A stretch of 64,000 nt of DNA from Ruminiclostridium herbifermentans (GTDB lineage: Bacteria > Bacillota > Clostridia > Acetivibrionales > DSM-1351): the NCBI RefSeq assembly GCF_005473905.2, contig NZ_CP061336.1, forward strand, positions 1,224,501-1,288,500, written 5' to 3'. The notes below the pieces were generated by a model. The model did no database searches. It was not told the origin of the DNA and saw nothing but the letters and a program-made list of their open reading frames with translations. The translations under genes were made by a program, and so were the position numbers. Of this stretch, positions 53,411 to 62,197 are shown in pieces (the stretch's first letter is position 1; each line of letters starts with the position of its first letter).

Positions 53411-53518
53411 ATTCTACAAATATATTAAATATTACGGTTTGATATTTGCCGTATAAATGGTTAGAATAGAACGTATATAATATAGATACGTGGTAAATTA
53501 TAGCAAAAGGTGGGCGGG

Positions 53519-54352
53519 ATGTATATGACCATTTACGAAAAACTAGAAAAGTTAAAAAGTAATATAAAATCTTTTCAAAGAGTAGCTATTGCCTTTTCAG
53601 GAGGTGTAGATTCCTGTTTTCTTTTAAAGGTTGCAGCTGATGTGTTAGGTAATGATGTGGTTGCTATAACGGCACATTCTTCAACGTATCCTGAAAGAGA
53701 ACTTAATGAGGCTATAGAGTTTGCAAAAAGCTACTCAATTAAACATAGGATTATTGTTTCAGAAGAACTGGAGGTAGAAGGCTTTTCAGACAATCCTGTC
53801 AATAGGTGCTACCTTTGTAAAAATGAACTCTATGAAAAAATAAAGGAAATTGCTAAAGAAGAAGGTGTACATTACATTTTAGAAGGTTCAAATGTTGACG
53901 ATTTAGGTGACTTCAGACCTGGTATGAAGGCAGTAAGCGAACATGGTGTGTTGAGTCCATTGAAGGATGCAGAGTTGACTAAGGAAGAAATTAGACTGCT
54001 ATCAAAGGAGTTGGGGCTTAAATCATGGAATAAACAAGCCTTTGCATGCCTGTCTTCAAGGTTCCCTTATGGAGAAAAAATTACCCATGAGAGACTTAGA
54101 ATGATTGATAGGGCGGAGCAGCTTTTACTTGATTTAGGATTTAAACAAGTAAGAGTTAGATTTCATAAAGATATTGCTAGAATTGAAATCAGTCAAGACC
54201 AGTTTGAAAAAATAATAGCTTCTGAAATAAGAGAAAAAATATATGAAGAGTTTAAAAATATTGGATTTATGTATACAACACTGGATTTAAAGGGATATAG
54301 AACTGGGAGCCTTAATGAAGGACTGACAGAGGATAAAAAAATCAATAACTAG
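53519..54352 (+). CDS. larE: LarE-type sacrificial sulfur transferase
   Basis: A 277-aa PP-loop ATP pyrophosphatase-like enzyme of the LarE family. It activates the carboxylates of the nickel-pincer cofactor precursor and donates sulfur from its own cysteine. Motifs: VAIAFSGGVDSCFLLK (PP-loop, about 22-37), TYPERELNEAIEFAK, NRCYLCKNELYEKI, EGSNVDDLGDFRPGM, and NKQAFACLSSRFPYGEK with the cysteine corresponding to the sulfur donor. The start is taken as ATG 53519 behind AAAGGTGG. LarA, LarB and LarC, which complete the nickel-pincer system, are not in the window, so the cofactor genes are scattered or this is an orphan that supplies sulfur for something else. Confidence 0.9.
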   Translation: MYMTIYEKLEKLKSNIKSFQRVAIAFSGGVDSCFLLKVAADVLGNDVVAITAHSSTYPERELNEAIEFAKSYSIKHRIIVSEELEVEGFSDNPVNRCYLCKNELYEKIKEIAKEEGVHYILEGSNVDDLGDFRPGMKAVSEHGVLSPLKDAELTKEEIRLLSKELGLKSWNKQAFACLSSRFPYGEKITHERLRMIDRAEQLLLDLGFKQVRVRFHKDIARIEISQDQFEKIIASEIREKIYEEFKNIGFMYTTLDLKGYRTGSLNEGLTEDKKINN

Positions 54353-54396
54353 TCAAATAAAAATTGCATATAGAAGTATGTAAATGCATTGAAAGG

Positions 54397-54440
54397 GACG
54401 GCTTTAAATATTCACATATTTGGGCTGTCTTGTTTTTAAT
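54397..54440 (+). terminator. larE: Likely terminator of larE
   Basis: GACGGC and TTTAAATAT on the left pair with ATATTTGGGCTGTC on the right; the hairpin is followed by TTGTTTTTAATTT. Confidence 0.7.
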
Positions 54441-54489
54441 TTATAGTTACATTTATTGGTAATTAAAATGGTAAGATTAATTAAATGTA

Positions 54490-54518
54490 TTGACAATGGA
54501 TATTTGGTGTATTATACT
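54490..54518 (+). promoter_or_regulatory. metN: Sigma-A promoter of the metNIQ operon
   Basis: A consensus -35 TTGACA (54490-54495) and -10 TATACT (54513-54518) are 17 bases apart. The transcript would carry a leader of about 160 bases before the metN start; no S-box or T-box signature was recognised in it. Confidence 0.82.
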
Positions 54519-54681
54519 ATAAAAAACAATGAAATCCATACAATTCATATATGAATTATATGATACATAACTTAATTGAAAACTCGATATAATTATTTAT
54601 ATATACTGATATAACAAATATTTGTTTTAAATGAGCCAAATACCGTCGTTAATATGGTGTTGAGAACTTATGGAGGTCATT

Positions 54682-55701
54682 ATGGAAAATTCCAAGCCAA
54701 TAATTGAAATAAAAGGCTTAACAAAAATATTTTATACTAAAGACAAACAAGTAGAGGCTCTACGGAATATTGAACTCTCAATTGATAAAGGCGATATTTT
54801 TGGAATTATTGGAATGAGCGGAGCCGGAAAAAGTACTTTAGTACGCTGTATTAATTATATTGAAAAGCCTACAAGTGGTAGCATAATTGTTGATGGAAAA
54901 GATTTATCAAAACTAAATGAGAAAGAACTTCGAAAAGTCAGACAATCAATGGGAATGATTTTTCAGCAGTTTAATTTACTCATGCAGAGAACAGCGGAAG
55001 AAAATATAACTTTTCCACTTGAAATAGCTGGTGTTAAGAAAAAAGATGCCAAGAAGCGTGCAAAGGAATTACTTGAAATTGTAGGTCTTGCAGATAAGGC
55101 AGGTTCTTATCCCTCTCAATTATCTGGCGGGCAAAAGCAACGAATAGCAATAGCTAGGGCATTAGCTACTAATCCAAAGGTTTTATTATGTGATGAGGCC
55201 ACTTCAGCACTAGATCCGACAACTACAAGATCTATATTAGAGTTGCTTAAGGATATTAATAGAAGGCTTGGAATTACAATTGTGATAATTACCCATGAAA
55301 TGAGTGTTATTGAACAAATATGCTCACATGTTGCAATTATTGACGATAGTGTCATAGCTGAACAGGGAAGAGTTTCAGAGGTTTTTGCCCATCCTAAAAC
55401 ATTATCTGCTCAAAGACTGGTGTATCCAGAAGGAAAGAAGAATGAACACTTTTTGGGAAAGCGATGTTGCAGAATTGTTTTTGAAGGAAGTTCTTCATTT
55501 GATCCAGTAATATCTAGAATGATTTTAGAATGTAAAGCACAAGTAAATATTCTTTTTGCCGATATGAAGGATATTGATGGGAAGGCATTTGGGCAGCTAG
55601 TTCTCCAATTACCACAAGATGACGTTGCATCAGAGCAAATAATACGATATCTAAAATCTCAGAATTTATCTGTAGAGGAGGTAATTGAATATGTGGGATA
55701 G
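54682..55701 (+). CDS. metN: Methionine ABC transporter ATPase MetN
   Basis: A 339-aa ABC ATPase. Walker A GMSGAGKST (about 38-46), Q-loop IFQQFNLLMQRTAEE, signature LSGGQKQR, Walker B VLLCDEATSALDPTTT and switch histidine IVIITHEMS. After residue 240 there is a C-terminal NIL domain (the ferredoxin-like methionine-sensing domain), seen in MetN but not most other ATPases; it allows feedback inhibition by methionine. The ATG at 54682 lies five bases after GGAGG. Its stop overlaps the start of metI. Together with MetI and MetQ it forms a complete importer of methionine (D- or L-). Confidence 0.94.
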   Translation: MENSKPIIEIKGLTKIFYTKDKQVEALRNIELSIDKGDIFGIIGMSGAGKSTLVRCINYIEKPTSGSIIVDGKDLSKLNEKELRKVRQSMGMIFQQFNLLMQRTAEENITFPLEIAGVKKKDAKKRAKELLEIVGLADKAGSYPSQLSGGQKQRIAIARALATNPKVLLCDEATSALDPTTTRSILELLKDINRRLGITIVIITHEMSVIEQICSHVAIIDDSVIAEQGRVSEVFAHPKTLSAQRLVYPEGKKNEHFLGKRCCRIVFEGSSSFDPVISRMILECKAQVNILFADMKDIDGKAFGQLVLQLPQDDVASEQIIRYLKSQNLSVEEVIEYVG

Positions 55702-56350
55702 CGGGACAATAACTATGATTTTAATGGGTTTACTTGAAACAATTTATATGACTTTTGTTTCAACGTTTTTTGCATATATAATAGGCCTCCCATTAGGAGT
55801 ATTGCTGGTTACAAGCCAAAGTAACGGAATTTCTCCATTACCTAAGCTTAATAAGGTTTTAAATTTTATTGTAAATATAGTTCGTTCAGTACCGTTTCTA
55901 ATATTATTAGTTGCAGTAATACCATTTACCAGATTTATTATAGGAACATCGATAGGGTCTACAGCAACAGTGGTTCCATTGGTTATTGCTTCTGCACCAT
56001 TTATTGCTAGGCTAGTTGAGTCTTCTATTCAGGAGGTTGAAAAGGGAGTTATAGAGGCAGCTGTTTCAATGGGTTGCAGTCCTTTTCAGATAATTACAAA
56101 GGTAATGATACCAGAAGCAGTTCCATCGTTAATAATGGGAGCAGCTATTGCTACTACTACAATATTGAGTTATAGTGCAATGGCTGGTTTTGTAGGTGGC
56201 GGTGGACTAGGAGATATTGCTATACGCTATGGATATCACAGATATGAATATGGCATTATGATCGTAACGGTAGCAATACTTGTAATAATTGTTCAAGTAT
56301 CGCAGGATATTGGTACTAAAATTGCTAAGAAGAAGGATAAAAGAAAGTAA
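55691..56350 (+). CDS. metI: Methionine ABC transporter permease MetI
   Basis: A 219-aa permease with five membrane segments. Signature features: the N-terminal YMTFVSTFFAYIIGLPLGVLL, the conserved NIVRSVPFLILLVAVIPFTR, the EAA-like loop EAAVSMGCSPFQIITKVMIP that contacts the ATPase, and SYSAMAGFVGGGGLGDIAIR near the C-terminus. The start overlaps the last codons of metN (ATG at 55691, metN stop at 55699-55701), so translation is coupled. Confidence 0.94.
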   Translation: MWDSGTITMILMGLLETIYMTFVSTFFAYIIGLPLGVLLVTSQSNGISPLPKLNKVLNFIVNIVRSVPFLILLVAVIPFTRFIIGTSIGSTATVVPLVIASAPFIARLVESSIQEVEKGVIEAAVSMGCSPFQIITKVMIPEAVPSLIMGAAIATTTILSYSAMAGFVGGGGLGDIAIRYGYHRYEYGIMIVTVAILVIIVQVSQDIGTKIAKKKDKRK

Positions 56351-56407
56351 AGTTAAAAAATTTTTAATATAAATAACCAAAATAAAACAATAAAGGGGGA
56401 CATAAAA

Positions 56408-57226
56408 ATGAGTAAAAAAGTATTAGTATTATCACTTGCTTTAATATTTGCAGTGTCAGGAGTTTTGGCAGGCTGCGGAGCAAAATCCGAAAAAGATAAC
56501 AAACTAGTAATAGGGGCAACAGCGTCACCACATGCTGAGATATTAAGAGAAGTTCAAAATGATCTTAAAGATAAGGGAATTGAACTGGATATTAAGGAGT
56601 TTTCAGATTATGCTCAACTTAACCCAGCTTTAGTAGATAAGAGTTTAGATGCAAACTTCTTTCAACATCAGCCTTATTTAGATAATTACAATACTGAAAA
56701 TAAAACAGATCTTGTAGCAGCAGCACAAGTACACTATGAGCCGCTTGGAGTATATCCAGGTAAAACAAAAGCGTTAGATGCTTTAGCTGATGGCGCAACT
56801 ATTGCAGTACCAAATGATACAACAAATGAAGCTAGAGCACTTTTATTGCTTGAATCAATTGGACTAATAAAAGTTAATTCAAATGCAGGCTTAAATGCAA
56901 CTGTTAAAGACATTACTGAGAATCCTAAAAATATTAAAATCAAGGAATTAGCGGCAGAACAGCTTGCAAGAGCTTTGGCAGATGTTGATTTGGCTGTAAT
57001 CAATGGAAATTATGCGTTGCAAGCAGGATATAATGCAGCTAAGGATGCATTGGCAAAGGAAGAAGCTGAATCGGTTGCAGCACAGACTTATGCAAATATC
57101 ATAGCTGTACGCAAGGGTGATGAAAATAAAGAGGAAATTAAAGCATTAGTTGAGGCATTAAAGAGTGAAAAAGTTAAGAAATTTATTGAAGAGAAATATA
57201 GTGGTTCTGTTGTTCCATTGTTCTAA
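56408..57226 (+). CDS. metQ: Methionine-binding lipoprotein MetQ
   Basis: A 272-aa substrate-binding lipoprotein of the NlpA/MetQ family. Signal peptide with lipobox LAGC (cysteine about 22), then the family core VIGATASPHAEILREVQNDL, ELDIKEFSDYAQLNPALVDK, and SLDANFFQHQPYLDNYNT; the substrate pocket includes the VAAAQVHYEPLGVYPGKTKA strand and NGNYALQAGYNAAKDAL. The YANIIAVRKGDENKEEIKAL ending is typical. It ends the metNIQ operon. GGGGG precedes the ATG. Confidence 0.94.
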   Translation: MSKKVLVLSLALIFAVSGVLAGCGAKSEKDNKLVIGATASPHAEILREVQNDLKDKGIELDIKEFSDYAQLNPALVDKSLDANFFQHQPYLDNYNTENKTDLVAAAQVHYEPLGVYPGKTKALDALADGATIAVPNDTTNEARALLLLESIGLIKVNSNAGLNATVKDITENPKNIKIKELAAEQLARALADVDLAVINGNYALQAGYNAAKDALAKEEAESVAAQTYANIIAVRKGDENKEEIKALVEALKSEKVKKFIEEKYSGSVVPLF

Positions 57227-57374
57227 AAGCTGAAATTACTTCAACAGCAATCTATAGTGGGTTTTTTACGGGAGCATTATTTTAAGCAGTTAGCTATTAT
57301 TATTTCTTGATTTGAGACACTCCCTTTAGTAACAAAAATAGTAATAAAAAATTAGTATGTGTGCAAAGTTAACG

Positions 57375-57404
57375 GCAGGCTAGAACTCAAATGTACTAGC
57401 CTGC
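57375..57404. terminator. Bidirectional terminator between metQ and the GNAT gene
   Basis: GCAGGCTAG (57375-57383) pairs with CTAGCCTGC (57396-57404); a TTTTAT stretch follows on the plus strand, and the opposite gene ends just beyond. Confidence 0.8.
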
Positions 57405-57412
57405 TAATAATT

Positions 57413-57886
57413 TTATCTTTCTTTTAAATATAGCATGTTTCTTTGGTCATAGACAAAACCATTACTTAAAAGAGTATTACAAGAAGCTTTGTTTTCATCT
57501 TCTGGTTTTACGATTATTCTTTTAGCATTGCTTATATAGAATATTTTTTGAGTAAGTAAATAAACTATTGATTTTCCAAAGCCCTTACCTAGATATTCTT
57601 CTTCTCCAATTAAGTAATCAATGCTGTAGGTGCCATCAAGCGGAATATCTCCATACCAATCTTCGCCCGCATCTAAACAGGTGTAGTATTGGCAAAAACC
57701 GATAGGTTTATCATTTAGAGTCACTATGTAATGACTTACAAAACTAAATTCATTAAAGCGTTCTTTCACTTCGTAAAGCCAAGCTTCAGGTTCCTCATAC
57801 CATTTGATTATATAATCTTTATTTAGCCATTTTTCTAATATAGGAATATCTTTATCTTCAATTCTGCTCAATTTTAAATTATTCAT
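57413..57886 (-). CDS. GNAT family acetyltransferase, AAC(6')-like
   Basis: A 157-aa GNAT acetyltransferase. The acetyl-CoA P-loop is EEEYLGKGFGKSIVYLLTQK (V/Q-x-x-R/K-G-x-G/A core as LGKGFGK), preceded by TYSIDYLIG and followed by RIIVKPEDENKASCNTLLSN, GFVYDQRNMLYLK. This pattern and the opening LSRIEDKDIPILEKWLNKDY match the AAC(6')-Ib / Acetyltransf_8 subgroup, which includes aminoglycoside 6'-N-acetyltransferases but also many housekeeping enzymes. Resistance is only a possibility. Convergent with metNIQ; a PQ-loop protein gene lies 20 bases upstream on the same strand. Confidence 0.85.
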   Translation of the reverse strand: MNNLKLSRIEDKDIPILEKWLNKDYIIKWYEEPEAWLYEVKERFNEFSFVSHYIVTLNDKPIGFCQYYTCLDAGEDWYGDIPLDGTYSIDYLIGEEEYLGKGFGKSIVYLLTQKIFYISNAKRIIVKPEDENKASCNTLLSNGFVYDQRNMLYLKER

Positions 57887-57905
57887 TGGTTACTCCAGAT
57901 TAAAT

Positions 57906-58232
57906 TTAAGCTGTTTTTGATTTTATTTCTTCTGATTTTATTTCTTCATTTGCTTTTATTGCTTCAATTTGTTCAAAGCGCTTATTTCTATAATATAAAC
58001 CCATATCAATTGAAACCATAATAAGGTTTAGAATGTATAAGCCCAATACAATATCCCTGCTATAAAGTATCTTATGTGTAATTCCTGCCAAATAACCAAA
58101 TATAACTACATATGAAAAAACTACACTTTTTCCTGCTGTTCTTCTTGATGTATAAGACTTATATAGCTGTATTGGCCACGCAGCTCCAAAGCAAATAAGC
58201 ATTAGTGCTTCAAATATGCTCATAAAATTCAT
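57906..58232 (-). CDS. PQ-loop repeat (SWEET/MtN3-like) membrane protein
   Basis: A 108-aa membrane protein with three hydrophobic segments (about 5-20, 36-55, 62-82), a single PQ-loop unit: FGAAWPIQLYKSYTSRRTAG KSVVF (proline-glutamine as PIQ near the end of helix 1). Bacterial SemiSWEETs form dimers of three-helix units that transport sugars; this sequence fits in size (about 90-110 aa), but the substrate cannot be given. A charged tail (about residues 88-108, rich in Lys and Glu) is cytoplasmic. ATG after AGGAGATG. Followed by a GNAT gene. Confidence 0.78.
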   Translation of the reverse strand: MNFMSIFEALMLICFGAAWPIQLYKSYTSRRTAGKSVVFSYVVIFGYLAGITHKILYSRDIVLGLYILNLIMVSIDMGLYYRNKRFEQIEAIKANEEIKSEEIKSKTA

Positions 58233-58298
58233 CTCCTAATATATTATAATTTATTTTTTCTATTACAGCCAATCACTGACAAGAAGGACTGCTGAAAA

Positions 58299-58663
58299 AC
58301 AATATTTTATGTATAGCGATGTCTCGCTATATAAAATAGTAAACGGTAATATATATCTAATAACAAAGTTTATTAGAAAATAATGCTAGAAATAATCAGC
58401 GAATAACACATATTGTAAGCCGATACATCAAAACTAAGCAATTGAGTATTATATCAAGACAAAATATCTTGTGTTATAAGGTCGGCGTAAGTACTTGTTC
58501 TTCACTATAATTGATTACGCATCAATTACGGAATCAGCTATAGATTAGACTGCACGAGACTACAATATTAAGCAGTTTACTATTGACTATACTATTTATT
58601 GTTTTGCAATAGCCTCTTTTGTTGTTTGAAAAAGCAACTGGTTCATACGAAGTTGCTTTCAAA
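58299..58663. repeat. Group of perfect or near-perfect hairpins in a 526-base non-coding gap
   Basis: Three stems stand out: TATTTTATGTATAGCGA / TCGCTATATAAAATA (58303-58337, one bulge), CTAATAA / TTTATTAG near 58358-58375 and TTTGAAAAAGCAACT / AGTTGCTTTCAAA (58625-58663, two extra A). The gap between the deacetylase and the PQ-loop gene (58233-58758) contains no gene; these hairpins have no long T run on either strand. Confidence 0.55.
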
Positions 58664-58758
58664 CTAGTATATAAACTCAAACTAACAAATAGCATTAGAC
58701 TTTATGCTGATAGTAATTGACTTCAACTATTATACACCTATTATTAAAAAAGTGGTAT

Positions 58759-59670
58759 CTATGGACAGATATTTTTAAAAAAACTTTCAGAAGATTTTCC
58801 GTGAGGACGGTTATTTCGCTTTAGTCTGAAGAGGACGTCTTCTTTATTTTTATTTATTATGTTAACTCCTCCGGCACAGGATAGCGTAGCCTTAAATCCT
58901 AATTTTTTTAAAATATCCGTAGATTCTTTGCTTATACTTCCAAATGGATAGGTAAAAGTATTAGGTCTGATACCTGTAACCTCAGCAAGCTTATCCTGAA
59001 GCATACCAATATCTGAGGTTAAAACATTTGTATAAACCTCTAAAGGTTCACCTTTTAAACGTTGGGCACCCTTTCTTTTTTCAGTTGAGTGAAGATTATA
59101 AGTATGATTTTGTATTTCAAAATAACCAGAATTACTCATTTCCTTAATTTGATCCCATGATGCATAAGCATAATCAGGATTGCTTGTTGGAGGTGGAGTT
59201 GAAGCATATGTACTTGAAAATTGATCGCTATATATACCAACTATGGATATTACTGCTTTCATTTGATATTTTTCTAGAAGAGGCTTACCATAAATGTAGT
59301 TGTTCAGATTTCCATCGTCAAAAGTTATTATTACAGGCTTTGCAGGAAGTTCTCCATCATTATGTACATAGTTAATTAAATCTGTCATATTTATTGTACT
59401 ATAGCCGTGATTTTTTAGATAAATAAGGTCGTTTTCAAATTCGGCAGGCGTTATAACATATTTACCTAACTCAGGTGATTTTTTCATAATACTATGGTAC
59501 ATAATTATAGGAACACGTATGCCATCTTCAGTGATGGATTCTGCTTCCGTTTCATTAAAAACAGTTTTTGACATTGAAAAATATACTCCAAAAGAAGAAA
59601 GAACGACTATTAGACTAATAAAAGCTAAAGAAATATAAAGTCGTGCTTTTTTGTTTATAATTACAATCAT
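58759..59670 (-). CDS. Membrane-anchored polysaccharide deacetylase (NodB domain)
   Basis: A 303-aa protein with one N-terminal membrane helix (about 10-28) and an extracytoplasmic NodB deacetylase domain. Motifs: IMYHSIMK (about 52-59), the metal-binding Asp-Asp motif ITFDDGNLNNYIY, the His motif IQNHTYNLH, and TYPFGSIS, followed by KATLSCAGG. It removes N-acetyl groups from peptidoglycan or a related surface polysaccharide. I use the ATG at 59670 because GAGGTG precedes it; an upstream ATG has no ribosome site. A dispersed leader copy lies about 100 bases upstream on this strand. Next to it upstream lies an M23 peptidase gene, so a cell-wall role is likely. Confidence 0.9.
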   Translation of the reverse strand: MIVIINKKARLYISLAFISLIVVLSSFGVYFSMSKTVFNETEAESITEDGIRVPIIMYHSIMKKSPELGKYVITPAEFENDLIYLKNHGYSTINMTDLINYVHNDGELPAKPVIITFDDGNLNNYIYGKPLLEKYQMKAVISIVGIYSDQFSSTYASTPPPTSNPDYAYASWDQIKEMSNSGYFEIQNHTYNLHSTEKRKGAQRLKGEPLEVYTNVLTSDIGMLQDKLAEVTGIRPNTFTYPFGSISKESTDILKKLGFKATLSCAGGVNIINKNKEDVLFRLKRNNRPHGKSSESFFKNICP

Positions 59671-59754
59671 TGACTCACACCTCACAATAGTTCAATATAA
59701 CTGAGCCTCAAAATAACAAACCATAAATACTTGTTTTTAGTTTAAATATAAATA

Positions 59755-59845
59755 CATTACTCAAACTTCGCAGAAAAATATACTGCTTAAGTTTAGTAAT
59801 ATCAAATGTGGCAGCAGTATACGATGAAAGTTAAATAAATTATTA
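59755..59845 (-). repeat. Dispersed leader element, copy D, upstream of the deacetylase gene
   Basis: Read on the minus strand: ATACTGCTGCCACATTTGAT, then CTAAACTTAAG, CAGTATATTTTTC and TGCGAAGTTTGAGT, the same order as the tails of copies A and B. It ends about 90 bases before the deacetylase start on the same strand. The 5' stem part is degenerate. Confidence 0.55.
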
Positions 59846-59907
59846 TATGTGAATATTGAGTATGTAAACGAAAATGTGGGTAAGTAATGTTAAATTTAAA
59901 CAGTTAA

Positions 59908-60984
59908 CTAAAAATCATATCCGCTATTTGGCTCAATAATGTCATATACTCTGTAGTAATCTCTGGTTTCATCGTCTTTAATAACAGCGGAACGATTTTT
60001 TTGCAGAAGATTAACTATATTATAAACATCAATCCATATTTCGTTGACACCCTCTTTTTGGGATTCATCAAAAATAATTTGCATACCAAAATGTAAATGA
60101 GGTGTTGTGATATTGTTTACATTTTCACGAGTGCTGTAGCCTGTCATTCCAAGATAGCCGATAACATCACCGGCTCTAACTATTTTTCCTTCATACATAT
60201 CAGAGTGAAAGGGTCTATCTTTTCTTAAATGGGCATAATAATAGTATCTCTTTTGATCAAAGCTTCGAATTCCTATTCTCCAGCCACCATACATATTCCA
60301 ACCCATTACTTCTACAATTCCTGATTCAACTGCTATTATAGGAGTTCCAATAGAACCCATTAAGTCATTACCAAGATGCTTTCGCTTATACCCAAAAGTA
60401 CGACCGGTACCAAAGTCATCATAATGACTGAAGCTATATCCTTTTGCAATTGGAGAGAAACTCTTGAGACCATATTTTTTTACCCATTGCTTATTCTCGC
60501 TGTTATTTGGGTCCTTTACCTGGATATCATACTCACCTACAAAGTTTCCAAGAATTGCATCATATGCTTCATAATAGTAATTGTAATATTTCATTTTAGA
60601 AGTTAATTGTTCTATTGTTTCACCATTGTTCAGCTTTTCAACCAATTCATCCATGTCTTTTGCTTTATATTTCTTAAAATCCCCGCCATACTTAGTAGCT
60701 AGATATGCTAAAAGTTCAACCCAGTGTAATTGAACAGGTTTATCATGGGATTTGACATCCAAGCTTAAGGCTTTTTCCATAGCAGCGTAGGAGGCATTGA
60801 ATTCTACCCATTTAATAAACTTTTTATCAGTATTTGGATTAGTTGCTACTTTAATAGCTTGTGATGTTTGAAATTTGTAAAAAGTAGCAGCTGAGACTGT
60901 AATTAGAGAGATTATCAACACAAATGCAATTAAAATCTTAAATATACGTTTATTAATATTTATCGGTTTGAACAATTTTTTCAC
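59908..60984 (-). CDS. M23 family metallopeptidase (LytM-like), membrane-anchored
   Basis: A 358-aa protein: one N-terminal membrane helix (about 12-34, ILIAFVLIISLITVSAATFY), a 140-residue helical extracytoplasmic region, and a C-terminal LytM domain. Zinc ligands appear as HLGNDLMGS (HxxxD), and HLHFGMQI (HxH), with the catalytic histidine in YYYYAHLRKD; a conserved GDVIGYLGMTG precedes. Such enzymes cut peptidoglycan cross-bridges or act as scaffolds. All ligands are present, so it is likely active. ATG after GAGGTG. Divergent from the amino acid transporter; a probable cell-wall partner of the deacetylase. Confidence 0.9.
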   Translation of the reverse strand: MKKLFKPININKRIFKILIAFVLIISLITVSAATFYKFQTSQAIKVATNPNTDKKFIKWVEFNASYAAMEKALSLDVKSHDKPVQLHWVELLAYLATKYGGDFKKYKAKDMDELVEKLNNGETIEQLTSKMKYYNYYYEAYDAILGNFVGEYDIQVKDPNNSENKQWVKKYGLKSFSPIAKGYSFSHYDDFGTGRTFGYKRKHLGNDLMGSIGTPIIAVESGIVEVMGWNMYGGWRIGIRSFDQKRYYYYAHLRKDRPFHSDMYEGKIVRAGDVIGYLGMTGYSTRENVNNITTPHLHFGMQIIFDESQKEGVNEIWIDVYNIVNLLQKNRSAVIKDDETRDYYRVYDIIEPNSGYDF

Positions 60985-61261
60985 CTCTCAATATGTATGA
61001 AACAAAAACCAAGACACTATAAAATCTATGCTGAAAAAACTTAATATATCCTAGAAAGTAGTAAATTGAAATGGAAAATAATTTATTTGTTGAATTTGTA
61101 TTGGTTCTTTATAGTTGATCGATTTAAAATATTATTAAATTAACGATTTACTTTAATAAAGTTATGAAGTAAAATACATATAGACAGAATAAACGACAAT
61201 GTATATTGAATGTGGGCATAATTTGACAAATAATATTTATTTTTGAAGGGATGGATATAGT

Positions 61262-62089
61262 GTGAAAAAGAGTTTATTAGTAAAGGTTTTATCAGGGGTA
61301 ATGGCGGTAGCATTTTTATTTGCAGGTTGCGGAAATACAGATAAGGCAGGTTCAAATGGTGCAGACAAGTCTTGGGATGAAATAAAGGAAAAAGGTGAGC
61401 TTGTACTTGGTTTGGACGACAGCTTCCCTCCTATGGGTTACAGAGACGATAATAATGAAATTGTAGGATATGATATTGACCTTGCAAAGGAAGTAGCTTC
61501 TCGTTTAGGTATAGAATTGAAGCTTCAGCCAATTAACTGGGATACAAAGGATCAAGAACTTAACACAGGCAATATTGATTGTATTTGGAATGGTATGACG
61601 ATAACAGACACTTTAAAGAAAGTAGTATTGTTTTCTGATCCATATATGAATAACCAGCAAGTACTTGTGGTAATGGCAGACTCAAGCTATCAAACAAAAG
61701 AAGACTTAGCAGGAAAGTCTATTGCTCTACAGGCAGGGTCAAGTGCTAAAATTGCATTAGAAAGCAAAGAGGATTTCAAGGCCTCACTTAAGGAGGTTGT
61801 GGAGTTAAAAGATAACACTTTATGTATGATGGATTTACAGACTGGAAATGTTGATGCTGTACTAATGGATGAAATAGTAGCAAGATACTTTATACAAATG
61901 AAAGGCGAAAAATATAGGGTCTTAGATGAAGGCTTGGCAGCTGAGGAATATGGAATAGGATTCAGAAAAAATGATGTACAGCTTATGACTAAAATTAACG
62001 ATACTCTTAAGGAAATGGCAGCAGACGGTACTATTACTAAGATATCAGAGAAATGGTTTGGTAAAGACATTTCAACAATCGGTAAGTAA
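61262..62089 (+). CDS. Polar amino acid ABC transporter, substrate-binding lipoprotein
   Basis: A 275-aa family 3 solute-binding protein. Lipobox FAGC (cysteine about 22), then SWDEIKEKGELVLGLDDSFP and PMGYRDDNNEIVGYDIDLAK, EVASRLGIELKLQPINWD with GNIDCIWNGMTIT (the conserved Ile-Asp pair that binds the amino acid alpha group), and DLAGKSIALQAGSSAKIAL. Starts with GTG after AAGGGATGG. Cystine, glutamine or arginine are typical ligands; the exact one is not decided. First of a three-gene transporter; a structured 248-base spacer separates it from the permease gene. Confidence 0.93.
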   Translation: MKKSLLVKVLSGVMAVAFLFAGCGNTDKAGSNGADKSWDEIKEKGELVLGLDDSFPPMGYRDDNNEIVGYDIDLAKEVASRLGIELKLQPINWDTKDQELNTGNIDCIWNGMTITDTLKKVVLFSDPYMNNQQVLVVMADSSYQTKEDLAGKSIALQAGSSAKIALESKEDFKASLKEVVELKDNTLCMMDLQTGNVDAVLMDEIVARYFIQMKGEKYRVLDEGLAAEEYGIGFRKNDVQLMTKINDTLKEMAADGTITKISEKWFGKDISTIGK

Positions 62090-62197
62090 TTTATAGAAAA
62101 TATACTAATTAAGCTTTCCAGTATAATTTATTTAGGTTAGACTGAATACAATAAGAGTTAAGAATATGTTAAAATTAATTAACTAAGAGTTCTTGTT

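Noticed and set aside
54519-54681. SAM riboswitch (S-box) or T-box before metNIQ
   Set aside because: The leader is AT-rich and lacks the conserved S-box blocks and any T-box sequence (no TGGNACC-type box); only a promoter can be supported.
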